From Kordia algicida OT-1 (lineage in GTDB: Bacteria > Bacteroidota > Bacteroidia > Flavobacteriales > Flavobacteriaceae): 64,000 nt of DNA. Location of the stretch: positions 911,107 to 975,106 of the forward strand of contig NZ_DS544873.1 in the NCBI RefSeq assembly GCF_000154725.1. Reading direction: 5' to 3'. Position 1 is the first letter of the stretch. Every line of letters starts with the position of its first letter. Both the position numbers and the translations under genes were made by a program. Of the stretch, positions 39,701 to 49,600 are shown one piece after another. Under the pieces are notes generated by a model. It was not told the origin of the DNA. It searched no databases and saw only the letters and a program-made list of their open reading frames with translations.

Positions 39701-42700
39701 AATCCGCATATCGATTTCGAACATACGCCGTTTGTAGTAAATCAATCATTAAAAACTTGGGAAAACCCAATCGTTGATGGAAACATCATTCCGCGTATTG
39801 CTGGAGTTTCTTCCTTTGGAGCTGGTGGCGCAAACGCACACATTCTCATTGAAGAATACAATTCAGTTAAAAATGTAGCAACACATACACCAAATACGGA
39901 AGTTGCTATTGTATTATCAGCAAGAACAAAACCACAACTAAAACAAAAAATACAAGAACTTGCCCGTTTCATAGAAAACCAAGAACATACGCCAGACTTA
40001 CTAGCAATCGCATACACATTGCAAACAGGTAGAGAAGCGATGGACGAACGTTTTGCTACAATAGTTTTTTCTATTGAAGAACTCACAAAAACACTCAACG
40101 CATATCTTGGAAACGCATTACAAACCTCAAAATATCACCAAGCACGTACAAAAGATCATAAAAATGATGTTCTAGATTTCAAATCGGAAGCCAACTTCGA
40201 TGAAACATGCGCAACTTGGTTACAAAACAAAAATTACGGAGAACTCTTAGCATGGTGGACAAAAGGAATTGACGTACAATGGAATGAACTTTACGCGACT
40301 CAAAAACCGCAACGCATCAGTTTACCAACCTATCCGTTTGCCAAAGAAAGTTACCTGCTTACGCCAGAAGAAAGAGGCAGAGCAACAAAAGAAACCACAA
40401 AAGCGATCATTCATCCGTTGGTACACGAAAACACGTCCAACATTTCAGAAACGCGTTTCAGCAGTACATTCAACGGAGAAGAAGCATACATAAAAGACTT
40501 TACGATTCACAAAGAAAACCAAACACTTCACGGATTACCATTCATGGCAAGTCTCGAAATGGCGCGCGAAGCAATAGCACAAGCCATTCCGCAACAAAAA
40601 GAAGACAACGTTCTTTCGATTACCAATGTGCAATTTGGTGCATTCATGCAAGCTTCGTCAGTAAATCAAATTCACATTGCGTTACTTCCAGAAAGTGAAT
40701 CGGTAGCGAGTTACGAAATATACAGTCAACATGACGATGAAGACATCATTTACACGCAAGGAAAAGCAAGATATACAGACAAAAAAGCGACCTTACAAGT
40801 AGACATCAACGCATTGCGTCAACAAATGTCAAAAGCGGTGATTTCAGGAACGACAATCTATGAAAATGCCGTACAATACGGAACTTCATATCGCGGCATA
40901 AAAACCGTACATTTTGGAAATCAGCAAATATTAGCACATTTACAATTGCCTTCGGAAGTGGTAAACGACGTAAAAAGTTACGTATTACATCCAACAATTT
41001 TGGAGAGTGCGGTAAAAGCAGTTTCAGGAATTGCAGGAAACCAAAACGAAATTTCGGCAACTACCATCATTCCAACAGAAATTACTTCTGTAAACATTCA
41101 CGCGTCTTGTACAAGCGAAATGTTTGCTTGGATTCGCTATAGCGAAAACGACTCGCAGGCAGAAAACGAAGTTAAAATTGACATTGATCTCTGTGATACA
41201 AACGGAACAATCTGTGCGCAATTTGTGGGGATCTCTTTTAGCACTTCCGTAGAAAGTACACAGTTCGAACCAACTTTGGAGACAAAAGAAACTTCGGTAA
41301 AAGCAGCAGCAACAGCAACGCTTGCAGAAACGTTTGAAACACCAAAGGAATTATTCTTTACAGTGCAAACGAAGCCAACAATTGCATTAACGGCGACAAA
41401 CGCTGAAAATACGGTAAGTTCTCTAGAAAAACCTTCTAGTATTAAGTTGACAAAACCAACAGCAATTGTAGTTGATAAGAAAAACAGTGCAACCTTGAAA
41501 AAAGGACGTGTACAACTATCAGTAGAAAGTTCGCAACAAATTATAGAAACGACTGTACCAATGTTGAGACTATTCAACACAGGCAACGGAATCTACAAAC
41601 TACAACTAGAAACTTCTGAATTGGACAAAACATTCATTGTCCAATTCAAAAGTGCATTGCAAAGACTCGCAAAAGAAGAAAACTTAAAAGTACTTTTAAT
41701 AGAAGGAACACAAACAGATTTCTTACACGGAGAAAGCGAAGTTTTCAATGAAGCCTTGCAACAAGAACTATTCAAAGAAATACTATCGTTCAACTATCCA
41801 ATCATTGCAAACGTTCAAGGAAACGCTTCAAATGTTGGATTTTTACTAGCTTCACTCTGTGATTTTATAATTTGCAACGAACAAGCAACATACGAGTTTT
41901 CAAACACAAACGACAAGCTTACAAACCTTTTCAATGAACGTTTTGGAGCAGTCTTAGCAAACAACTTGCTACAACCAAACAAAAGCTTCACAGGAACACA
42001 ACTCAAACAAAACGGATTTACCATGCCAATAGTTGCTTCAGAAAAAGTAACAAAAACGGCAGCAGACTTAGCAGATAACTTAGCTAAAAAATCTCAGCGA
42101 ACATTACGTTTACTCAAACAACATTTATCGCGTCATATTTCTGAAAAAGTTGAACAACTCACAGCAATTTCGACAATAACAGAAAACACAGCTTTTGAAA
42201 AAGTGGAGATTTCCGAAACAAAAAGTTTCAAAGTTCAATACCAAAAAGATGGAGTTTGTGTCGTAACCATCAAGAACACGAAGCTTAAAGGTATTCGAAC
42301 ACTAAACAGTGAAATAGGAGCATTCTTTTCAGAAGTCAACAACACAAAAAATCATAGCACAATTGTGCTAAAAAGTGAGCAAGAAAGTTTCATACCACAA
42401 ACGGCAAAAGATGTAGAAATCATCAAACTTTCAGAAATCTTACTAAACTGCAACTATCCAATCATCACAGAATTACAAAATTCACCTAATGCAAAAGCAT
42501 GGTTGGTAAGTCTACACACAGATGAAGTAATCTACAGTGAAACAGGAAACTACACTGCAAAAGAATTACTAGCCAACAAAACCTTAGCACAAAAAGCTAC
42601 GTTGTTATTCACAGCGTGTTATGGCGAATTGGCAAGTAAAGAACTCTTGTTGCTTGGAAAATCATACAATGGAAAAGAACTAAAAACCGTAATACCAACA

Positions 42701-45700
42701 ATTCAGACAGCGACAAACGCTACAGAACTTGCAAAAAGTTGGTCAACAGCAAAAAACACAAAAACTTGGAAGTCAGCCAAAATCAAAGCGATCAAAGAAT
42801 CAAAAAAGGAACTTCCAACGTGGAAACTAGCCACAGCAAAAGACGAGAAAGCGCCAAAAACAGGAACTGTCAATTTAAAATCATCAGTTGTCAAAGCAAC
42901 CGTTTTAGAAGCTGGAATTCTAGAAATTCGATTAGAAGAACGCGGTTCTAAAAATATGTTTACGGACGACTTTATGGCTGGTGTAAATGAAGTTTTTGAA
43001 CACATTGAAAACACGCCAAACTACAAAGTTGTCATCCTAACTGGTTACGACAACTATTTCGCTTCTGGCGGAACAAAAGAAGGATTGGTGGCAATTCAAG
43101 AAGGGAAAAGTAAATTTACTGATACGAAAATTTTCCAACTCGCAATGGAATGTAAAATTCCTGTCATCGCTGCAATGCAAGGTCACGCAATTGGCGCAGG
43201 TTGGGCAATGGGAATGTATGCTGATTTCACACTATTCAGCAAAGAACGCAAATACCTAAGTCCGTACATGAACTACGGATTTACGCCAGGCGCAGGAGCA
43301 ACCTACATTTTCCCAGAAATTATGGGATACGATCTGGCACGCGAAACACTATTCACAGCAAAAGAATACAGCGGACTAGATTTTGAAAATAGAGGTGTAG
43401 CATTACCAGTATTAACCAAAGATGAAGTAGTAACTTACGCAGTGGAATTGGCAAAAATGATTGCAAAAAATTCCAGAAACACACTCATCGCGTTCAAACA
43501 GCAACTCATACAAAATCGTGTTGCGGAAGCAGAAGCAACCAAAAAGCTAGAATTGGCAATGCACGACGAAACTTTTGTGGGAGACGCAGCAACATTGCAA
43601 CAAATTCAAGAAAACTTTGCGTACAAGCAAGCAACAACAAATATTGATGAGGTCATAACTACGGAAAAAGAAGTATCGAATGATATTGAAGAAAATACGA
43701 TTTCAGATGTCGTAGAAACGATCAAAAAGTTTCTAGCAAACGAATTGCAATTAGAAGAAAATGAAATCGAAGAAGATGCACAATTTGTTGATATTGGTTT
43801 AGACTCCATCACAGGAGTAACGTGGATTCGAAAAATAAACGATTACTACAAACTATCGCTGGAAGCAACACAAATTTACACATACACAACGCTCCAACAA
43901 TTGGGTGATTTCATTCAAAAAGAACTTGGAGGAACAATACGAACTACGAAAGAAACAAAAACCGTAGCAACGCCAGCTCCGAAAGAAGTTGAAACAATCG
44001 TTTACGAAGAAGAAGTAATAGAAACAGTTGATGGAACTGCTGAAATTGTAGAAACTATCAAAAAGTTCTTAGCAAACGAATTGCAATTAGAAGAAAATGA
44101 AATAGAAGAAGACGCACAATTTATTGACATTGGTTTAGACTCCATTACTGGTGTAACGTGGATTCGAAAAATAAACGATCATTACAAAACAAGCATTGAA
44201 GCAACGCAAATATATACCTATCCAAGTCTCAACAGTCTCAGCGAATTCATCAAAGAGGAATTGCAAAGACTCGGATTAACAGAAACTAAAAAAATAACCA
44301 AAAAAGTAGTTGCTACAACGCCAAAAACGGTTCAAACAATACCAAATAGCAACAATACGTTCCAATTTACAGAACGAAAACTAACATCCATTCGTTCCAA
44401 AAAAGCGATTAAAAAGAGTGTTGCCAAAACAAACAATTACACATCGCAAGCAATTGCAGTCGTTGGAATGGCAGGACAATTCCCAAAAGCGGAAAACGTA
44501 CAGCAGTTCTGGCAAAACATTGCGCAAGGCGAAAACTGTATCACGGAAGTTCCAAAAGAACGTTGGGACATTAACGAATACTACAGCGAAGGAACACCAA
44601 CGCCAGGAAAAACCAATAGCAAATGGTTGGGAAGCTTGGCAGGATACGATCAATTTGATCCGTTATTCTTCACTATTTCGCCAATAGAAGCCGAAAGTAT
44701 GGATCCGCAACAGCGATTATTTTTACAATCATGCTGGCATAGTATTGAAGATGCAGGTTACAATCCGCAAGCACTCTCAGGAACAAAATGTGGTGTCTTT
44801 GTAGGTTGTGCTACAGGCGATTACCAATTGCCTTCACGTGAGCAACAACTTAGCGCACAAGGATTTACAGGAGGAACATCGTCCATCTTAGCGGCGCGAA
44901 TCTCATATTTCTTAAACTTGCAAGGACCATGTATTGCTTTAGATACGGCGTGTTCATCATCGTTAGTAGCTATTGCAAACGCTTGTGATAGTTTAGCTTC
45001 AGGCGCAAGCGATTCTGCTTTGGCAGGAGGAGTTTATGTAATGACAGGACCAGAAATGCATGTCAAAACAGCACAATCGGGAATGTTATCAAAAGACGGA
45101 AAATGTCACACATTCGACCAAGAAGCCAACGGATTTGTACCTGGAGAAGCTGTTGGAGTCGTAATGCTAAAACGTTTAGAAGACGCAGAACGCGATAACG
45201 ACAATATTTATGGAGTTATCAAAGGTTGGGGATTAAACCAAGATGGAAGAACCAACGGAATTACAGCGCCAAACTCACAATCGCAAACCAACTTAGAACA
45301 AGAAGTGTATGACAGATACGACATCAATCCAGAAGAAATTCAACTCATAGAAGCACACGGAACGGGAACGAAATTGGGCGATCCGATAGAAGTTGCCGCG
45401 TTGAAAAATTCCTTCAAAAAATATACAGAAAAAGAGCAATATTGCGCGTTAGGTTCGGTAAAAAGTAACATCGGACATTGCTTAACAGCCGCAGGAGTTG
45501 CAGGATTTATCAAAGTAATGAAGGCAATGGAACACAAAAAATTGCCACCAACCATACATTACAATCAGCTAAATGAGCATATTTCATTAGAAAAAAGTCC
45601 GTTTTACGTAAACGATCGTTTGCAAGATTGGGAAGTTGGACAAGCTGAAATTCGTCATGCGGCAATCAGTGCCTTTGGTTTCAGCGGAACAAACGCACAT

Positions 45701-46588
45701 TTGGTAATGAGCGAATACATTCCAGAAACGGTAGACAAATCGCAGATAAATGTCATCACTCAAAACAAAAAATACCTCATTCCAATCTCTGCACGCAACG
45801 AAGAACAACTAGAAATTCAAGCAGAAAACTTGCTAGCGTATGCGAAACAAAACTTGACTACGATCGATCTTGTAGAAATGGCTTACACACTACAAGTTGG
45901 TCGTGATGCCATGGAAGCGCGCGTTGGTTTTATGGTCACTTCCGTGGAAGAACTCATTGACAAGGTTGAAGCGTATTTGCAAGGCGAGGAATTCATCAAA
46001 GATTTCTACCAAGGTCACATCAAAGAAAACAAAGAAGGACTCAAACTGGTAAGTGGCGATAAAGAAATGAAAGAACTCATCATTCAAAAATGGGTTTCTG
46101 ACAAAAAACTAAACAAGTTGCTTGATTTATGGACAAAAGGATTGGATTTTGATTGGAACATTCTCTATGGAAACCAAAAACCAAAACGTCAGCGTTTACC
46201 AATCTATCCATTTGCCAAAGAAAGCTATTGGTTAGAAGCAACAACAATCAATTACAATGCGGAAATTCCAGAAGAAAAATCAGCAAAACTACATCCGTTA
46301 GTACACGAAAAAACAGAAGATTTAAAAGCGCAAGGTTTAACAGATGCCACTCAAAAAGATGCAACGACAGAAACCAAACGCAAAAAAATAAAACGTATCA
46401 ACTTACCAACATATCCTTTTGACCAAGAAAAATGTTGGCCAGAAACAGCGCCAAAAGCAGTTGAAACACCAAAAGAATCTACCATAGTATTCAAAGATTT
46501 AGATGCTATTGAAGATGTCATAGAACGTATAGATGGAGAATTATTAGATACTGATGAAGCAGTATTAATATTAAAAGATTTACTCTAA
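36764..46588 (+). CDS. Trans-AT PKS: KR-ACP of module 5, module 6 (beta-branching), KS of module 7
   Basis: The start is ATG 36764, 8 nt after the previous stop; a second ATG follows directly. The N-terminal helix (LKKIFLDLSSKKLSEKEAL) looks like a docking domain matching the C-terminus of the preceding protein. Order by nucleotide: KR 36890-38100 (TGGFGGVG), ACP (Ser 38297), KS6 38590-39860 (Cys 39083, DTMCSSS), DH-like fold 40409-41260 with Phe (40499) replacing the catalytic His, two decayed crotonase folds and one intact ECH (41510-43620), two Trp-flagged ACPs (Ser 43805, 44141), KS7 44450-45720 (Cys 44951). After KS7 and LPIYPFAKESYW (46194) come a stub of a DH (KLHPLVHEKTED, 46289), a second linker motif LPTYPF (about 46400) and an acidic docking helix ending in LLDTDEAVLILKDLL. 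Module 7 is therefore split between its KS and its DH, which opens the next protein. No AT is present. Confidence 0.94.
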   Translation: MMKEQLKKIFLDLSSKKLSEKEALEKIRAIKAAQKHSDVSTLYASPTWKIVKNPHDNQAVNAHHVICLQIADNAQKVLAKKLPQSTIHTVKASNFSEIALSCFSIIKNILENKIQANSYVQIVLGTSVEETLLQSLSALFKTATLENHNLIGQLIVSDQKNAVEKLAAQLIEETQQSTDAIIKYEGGKRAVKRLEEIQTQQSNNSAYKENGVYLITGGFGGVGIAFAKEILQQLEKTTIILTGRSKLTAEKRQLLQQLSEKNKKVQYIQMDVANEQKVAENVQNILKEYKKLHGIIHAAGINKDNFILKKSVAEFKEVLQAKVAGTQNIDEATKDVDLDFITYFSSIAAWFGNPGQADYAVANAFMDEFAKQRNQLVQAGKRKGKTLSINWPLWENGGMEIDSEIKARLLEETGFIPLDDQTGTTIFQKAINTNQTHILGVKGSLEKIKDTLFNQVVKVQQQEEEIISETLDEKELLRKTTAFVRDEFSTIIKLPAREIETHVALEKYGIDSILAMNITSQLEKTFGRLSKTLFFEYQTIDELSEYLANAFTSVLTAKFSSNATKKQSVSNTKKTIVHSKSHQTKTTKKKIRTQSEQSFNVQFTPQNTNQNEPIAIVGLSGRYPESENIQEFWNNLQQGKDCIIEVPKSRWDWKKHYSKDRTEQNRHYSKWGGFIAGVDEFDPRFFNISPREAKNIDPQERLFLQHSWMAMEDAGYTREALHKASENNLPGQVGVYVGVMYGEYNLSGSLASIANRVSYVLNLHGPSITLDTMCSSSLTSVHLACQDLKSGRTDMALAGGVNVSIDANKYQMLSTGQFISSDGHCQSFGEGGDGYIPGEGVGVVMLKRLSDAEKDGDHIYGIIKGSALNHGGKTNGYSVPNPKAQASVISRALREANVHPRHVSYIEAHGTGTKLGDPIEITALNKAFGIDNENHFCQLGSAKSNIGHCESAAGIAGITKVILQLQHKQIVPSLHSAKLNPHIDFEHTPFVVNQSLKTWENPIVDGNIIPRIAGVSSFGAGGANAHILIEEYNSVKNVATHTPNTEVAIVLSARTKPQLKQKIQELARFIENQEHTPDLLAIAYTLQTGREAMDERFATIVFSIEELTKTLNAYLGNALQTSKYHQARTKDHKNDVLDFKSEANFDETCATWLQNKNYGELLAWWTKGIDVQWNELYATQKPQRISLPTYPFAKESYLLTPEERGRATKETTKAIIHPLVHENTSNISETRFSSTFNGEEAYIKDFTIHKENQTLHGLPFMASLEMAREAIAQAIPQQKEDNVLSITNVQFGAFMQASSVNQIHIALLPESESVASYEIYSQHDDEDIIYTQGKARYTDKKATLQVDINALRQQMSKAVISGTTIYENAVQYGTSYRGIKTVHFGNQQILAHLQLPSEVVNDVKSYVLHPTILESAVKAVSGIAGNQNEISATTIIPTEITSVNIHASCTSEMFAWIRYSENDSQAENEVKIDIDLCDTNGTICAQFVGISFSTSVESTQFEPTLETKETSVKAAATATLAETFETPKELFFTVQTKPTIALTATNAENTVSSLEKPSSIKLTKPTAIVVDKKNSATLKKGRVQLSVESSQQIIETTVPMLRLFNTGNGIYKLQLETSELDKTFIVQFKSALQRLAKEENLKVLLIEGTQTDFLHGESEVFNEALQQELFKEILSFNYPIIANVQGNASNVGFLLASLCDFIICNEQATYEFSNTNDKLTNLFNERFGAVLANNLLQPNKSFTGTQLKQNGFTMPIVASEKVTKTAADLADNLAKKSQRTLRLLKQHLSRHISEKVEQLTAISTITENTAFEKVEISETKSFKVQYQKDGVCVVTIKNTKLKGIRTLNSEIGAFFSEVNNTKNHSTIVLKSEQESFIPQTAKDVEIIKLSEILLNCNYPIITELQNSPNAKAWLVSLHTDEVIYSETGNYTAKELLANKTLAQKATLLFTACYGELASKELLLLGKSYNGKELKTVIPTIQTATNATELAKSWSTAKNTKTWKSAKIKAIKESKKELPTWKLATAKDEKAPKTGTVNLKSSVVKATVLEAGILEIRLEERGSKNMFTDDFMAGVNEVFEHIENTPNYKVVILTGYDNYFASGGTKEGLVAIQEGKSKFTDTKIFQLAMECKIPVIAAMQGHAIGAGWAMGMYADFTLFSKERKYLSPYMNYGFTPGAGATYIFPEIMGYDLARETLFTAKEYSGLDFENRGVALPVLTKDEVVTYAVELAKMIAKNSRNTLIAFKQQLIQNRVAEAEATKKLELAMHDETFVGDAATLQQIQENFAYKQATTNIDEVITTEKEVSNDIEENTISDVVETIKKFLANELQLEENEIEEDAQFVDIGLDSITGVTWIRKINDYYKLSLEATQIYTYTTLQQLGDFIQKELGGTIRTTKETKTVATPAPKEVETIVYEEEVIETVDGTAEIVETIKKFLANELQLEENEIEEDAQFIDIGLDSITGVTWIRKINDHYKTSIEATQIYTYPSLNSLSEFIKEELQRLGLTETKKITKKVVATTPKTVQTIPNSNNTFQFTERKLTSIRSKKAIKKSVAKTNNYTSQAIAVVGMAGQFPKAENVQQFWQNIAQGENCITEVPKERWDINEYYSEGTPTPGKTNSKWLGSLAGYDQFDPLFFTISPIEAESMDPQQRLFLQSCWHSIEDAGYNPQALSGTKCGVFVGCATGDYQLPSREQQLSAQGFTGGTSSILAARISYFLNLQGPCIALDTACSSSLVAIANACDSLASGASDSALAGGVYVMTGPEMHVKTAQSGMLSKDGKCHTFDQEANGFVPGEAVGVVMLKRLEDAERDNDNIYGVIKGWGLNQDGRTNGITAPNSQSQTNLEQEVYDRYDINPEEIQLIEAHGTGTKLGDPIEVAALKNSFKKYTEKEQYCALGSVKSNIGHCLTAAGVAGFIKVMKAMEHKKLPPTIHYNQLNEHISLEKSPFYVNDRLQDWEVGQAEIRHAAISAFGFSGTNAHLVMSEYIPETVDKSQINVITQNKKYLIPISARNEEQLEIQAENLLAYAKQNLTTIDLVEMAYTLQVGRDAMEARVGFMVTSVEELIDKVEAYLQGEEFIKDFYQGHIKENKEGLKLVSGDKEMKELIIQKWVSDKKLNKLLDLWTKGLDFDWNILYGNQKPKRQRLPIYPFAKESYWLEATTINYNAEIPEEKSAKLHPLVHEKTEDLKAQGLTDATQKDATTETKRKKIKRINLPTYPFDQEKCWPETAPKAVETPKESTIVFKDLDAIEDVIERIDGELLDTDEAVLILKDLL
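41123..43213 (+). repeat. Long direct repeat, copy 2 (tail of DH0 to ECH of module 6)
   Basis: Partner of 30507-32600 at an offset of about 10.6 kb, with one codon less. Changes are mostly single substitutions. After about 43190 the two ECH domains diverge (GGGWSFGMFADF versus GAGWAMGMYADF). Confidence 0.9.
41510..43620 (+). other. Triple crotonase array of module 6 (ECH-like, ECH-like, ECH)
   Basis: Same arrangement as in module 4: two crotonase folds without the catalytic motifs (about 41510-42170 and 42220-42760), then an apparently functional ECH (42860-43620) with TGYDNYFASGGTKEGL and MQGHAIGAGWAMGM. The decayed copies are kept as open reading frame in both modules. Confidence 0.8.
43697..44280 (+). 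other. Tandem beta-branching ACP pair, module 6
   Basis: Two ACPs sharing IGLDSITGVTW, with Trp at Ser+6 in each (43823, 44159). They are almost identical to each other but distinct from the module 4 pair (LEENEIEEDAQF versus MEANLIDEETQF), suggesting homogenisation within each pair. Confidence 0.88.
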
Positions 46589-46647
46589 AAACAGACAATT
46601 CACCAAAAAAGACTTTCAAATTTCCACCAGAAAAAAAGAAAAACCAA

Positions 46648-49600
46648 ATGATAGATTTTATTGAATATGTAGTTTCCGAACTGAAACACAAGAGACTATC
46701 CAAAGGAAATGCCTTATCACTCATAAAGCAATTTTCACAAAAATCGTCAACACAAGCAGTACATAAAGCAATTCATCCATTGCTGCATACCAACACGTCT
46801 GATTTCTATCAGCAGCGTTACAGCACCGTTTTGAATGGAAGCGAACCATTTTTAGCAGATCATCAAGTACGATTGGGCGAAGACAATCTTATGAAAATCT
46901 TGCCTGGCGTTGCGTATTTAGAAATGGCACATGCCGCGCTAGCAAATGCGTTGCCAAACATCACAGATACACATGTCATAGAACTTAAAAACGTGGTTTG
47001 GATGCAACCATTTTTTGTGTCGGAAGCGAAAGAAATTCATATTGAATTACTCACGGAAAACGAAGAAAACATTCAGTTTGAAATCTACAGTAGCGAAAGT
47101 AATGCACAGGAAACAATTCACTGTAAAGGAGAAATCAATTATGTTGAAAAAGAGGAAAACAAAACGCTAGAAGTTGAAAAACTTACAGATAACATGCATC
47201 GTGGCGAATTAAACACTGCAGAGATTTACGAAACGTATGCAAACTTAGGATTACAATATGGTGACACGCATCAAGTAATCTCAAAAATCTATCAAGGAAA
47301 CAACGAACTCATTGCCAAACTCGAATTGGCGAACGCTTCAAAAGCAACACAAGAAAAATACACATTGCATCACGGAATGTTAGATGGTGCATTGCAAGCG
47401 AGTTTAGGTTTGGTGGATGATTTAGCAACTTTATCTTCTGGAAGTCCGATGTTGCCATTTGCGTTAGAAAATATTCAAGTATTTACTTCGTGTACAGAAG
47501 AAATGTTCGTTTGGATTCGCTATGCGGAAGGTTCTAAAAGTGGCGATACCATTACCAAACTTGACATAGATGTTTGTGATGCAGATGGAATCATCTGTGC
47601 ACAACTCAAAGGATTTACGTCAAAAACATTTACAGTTCCAAGTCTAAAAACAATTGCAAATTCAGAAGAAGCGACAGTCGTATACGCAACACAAACTTGG
47701 AAAGAAACCAAAGGAGAAACTGCCAAAGTTGCATTCGATCACAACGAAATCATCTTCTATAATTTCGCTCAGGAAGACGTAAAAACGATTCAAAATAACC
47801 TGTCAAACGCATCATGTAGTGCATTTAAGGTTTCTTCTAAGAAAAATACAGCAGAAATCTACGAAGAAGTTTCATTGCAGATTTTCAAAAAAGTACAGGA
47901 ACTCATTCAAAAGAAATCGCAAGGAAAAGTACACTTGCAAATCGTATATAATAACACTGCTGAAAATGAAATCTTTACAGGAATCACAGGCTTACTAAAA
48001 ACAGCCGCTTTAGAAAATCCGAAATTCTCAGGACAAATCATTCTCACAGATCAAAATGACGCGAAAGAAATCACGAAGCAATTACAATTCAATCAAGAAA
48101 ACTACATTGATACGGTTGTAAAATATGAAAATACAGTACGTTATGTGTGGCAATTGGAGGAAATTAGCTTACCAAATACACAAGAAAACATCAGTTTCAA
48201 AGAAAATGGCGTGTATCTCATTACAGGTGGATTTGGCGGATTGGGAACGCTTTTCGTGGAAGAAATACTACAGCAAACCAACAATGCAACCATCATTCTT
48301 TCTGGTCGTTCTGAACTAACATCTGAAAAAGAAGCAAAACTCAAAAAACTCACTGAAAATGGCGGAAACGTTGCCTATCGTCAACTAAATCTTTCAGACG
48401 AAAAACAAACAAAATCAGCAATTGCAGCAATCTTAAAAGAATTCGATCAATTAAACGGAATTCTTCACACAGCAGGAATGACAGCAGATAATTTCATTCT
48501 CAAAAAAACTACGGAAGAATTCACAAACGTACTGCAACCAAAAGTAATTGGAACGTACAACTTAAACCTTGCTACACAAAATACTGATATAGATTTCATC
48601 GCATTATTTTCATCAGGAGTTGCGGCACTAGGAAATCCAGGGCAAGGAGATTATGCACTAGCAAACGGATTCTTAGATCACTATGCAAACTATCAAAACA
48701 AACAGCAAAACAATACAAAATACGTTGCGATAAATTGGCCGTTATGGAAAAATGGTGGCATGGGATTACAAGCAGAAATGCTTGAAAACATGAAACAACA
48801 AACTGGCGTACGTCCGTTGGAAACCGCAAATGGTACAACAGCATTTCAACATTCATTAAACTTAGAAACTTCTTCACTATTTTTATTAGAAGGAGAAGCA
48901 CAAAAAATTCGCAAACTACTCTTTGAAAAACCAGCGATAGAAACGATAAAAGAAATTACGGAAGAAACGCCAAAAGCAACAACGACTGAAACTACAGATA
49001 ATCTAGTTGAAAAAACGATAGCATATTTACGAAAAGAATTCTCATCAGTCTTAAAAATATCGTTGCACAAAATTGACACACGCGCTCCGCTAGAACGTTA
49101 CGGAATCGATTCTGTCGTAGCAATGAATCTGACAGGAAAACTAGAAAAAACATTTGGAACCTTATCCAAAACCTTATTCTTTGAATACCAAACGATTGAT
49201 GAATTGGGCGAATACATTGCAGCAAACTTTCAAGAAAAACTACAAACACTATTTTCCATTGAAAAAACTGCGGTAAAATCTCCAAAAAAGCAAGTTTCAA
49301 AACCTGTTCAAAAAGTAGAAACGCCAACAATAACAAGAAGACAGCGAAGAAAATTCAAGAAATTAGGAGCAAATCAAAATGCATATTCAAAATCTCTAGA
49401 ATCAGTTAACAACGAACCGATTGCGATTGTGGGACTTAGCGGACGTTATCCTGAATCAATCAATATAGAAGCCTATTGGAACAATCTAAAAAACGGAAAA
49501 GACTGTGTAACAGAAGTTCCAAAGCAACGTTGGGATTGGCGTGATTTCTACAACGAAGACAAAGCAAATCCAGGCGCACATACAAGCAAATGGGGCGGAT

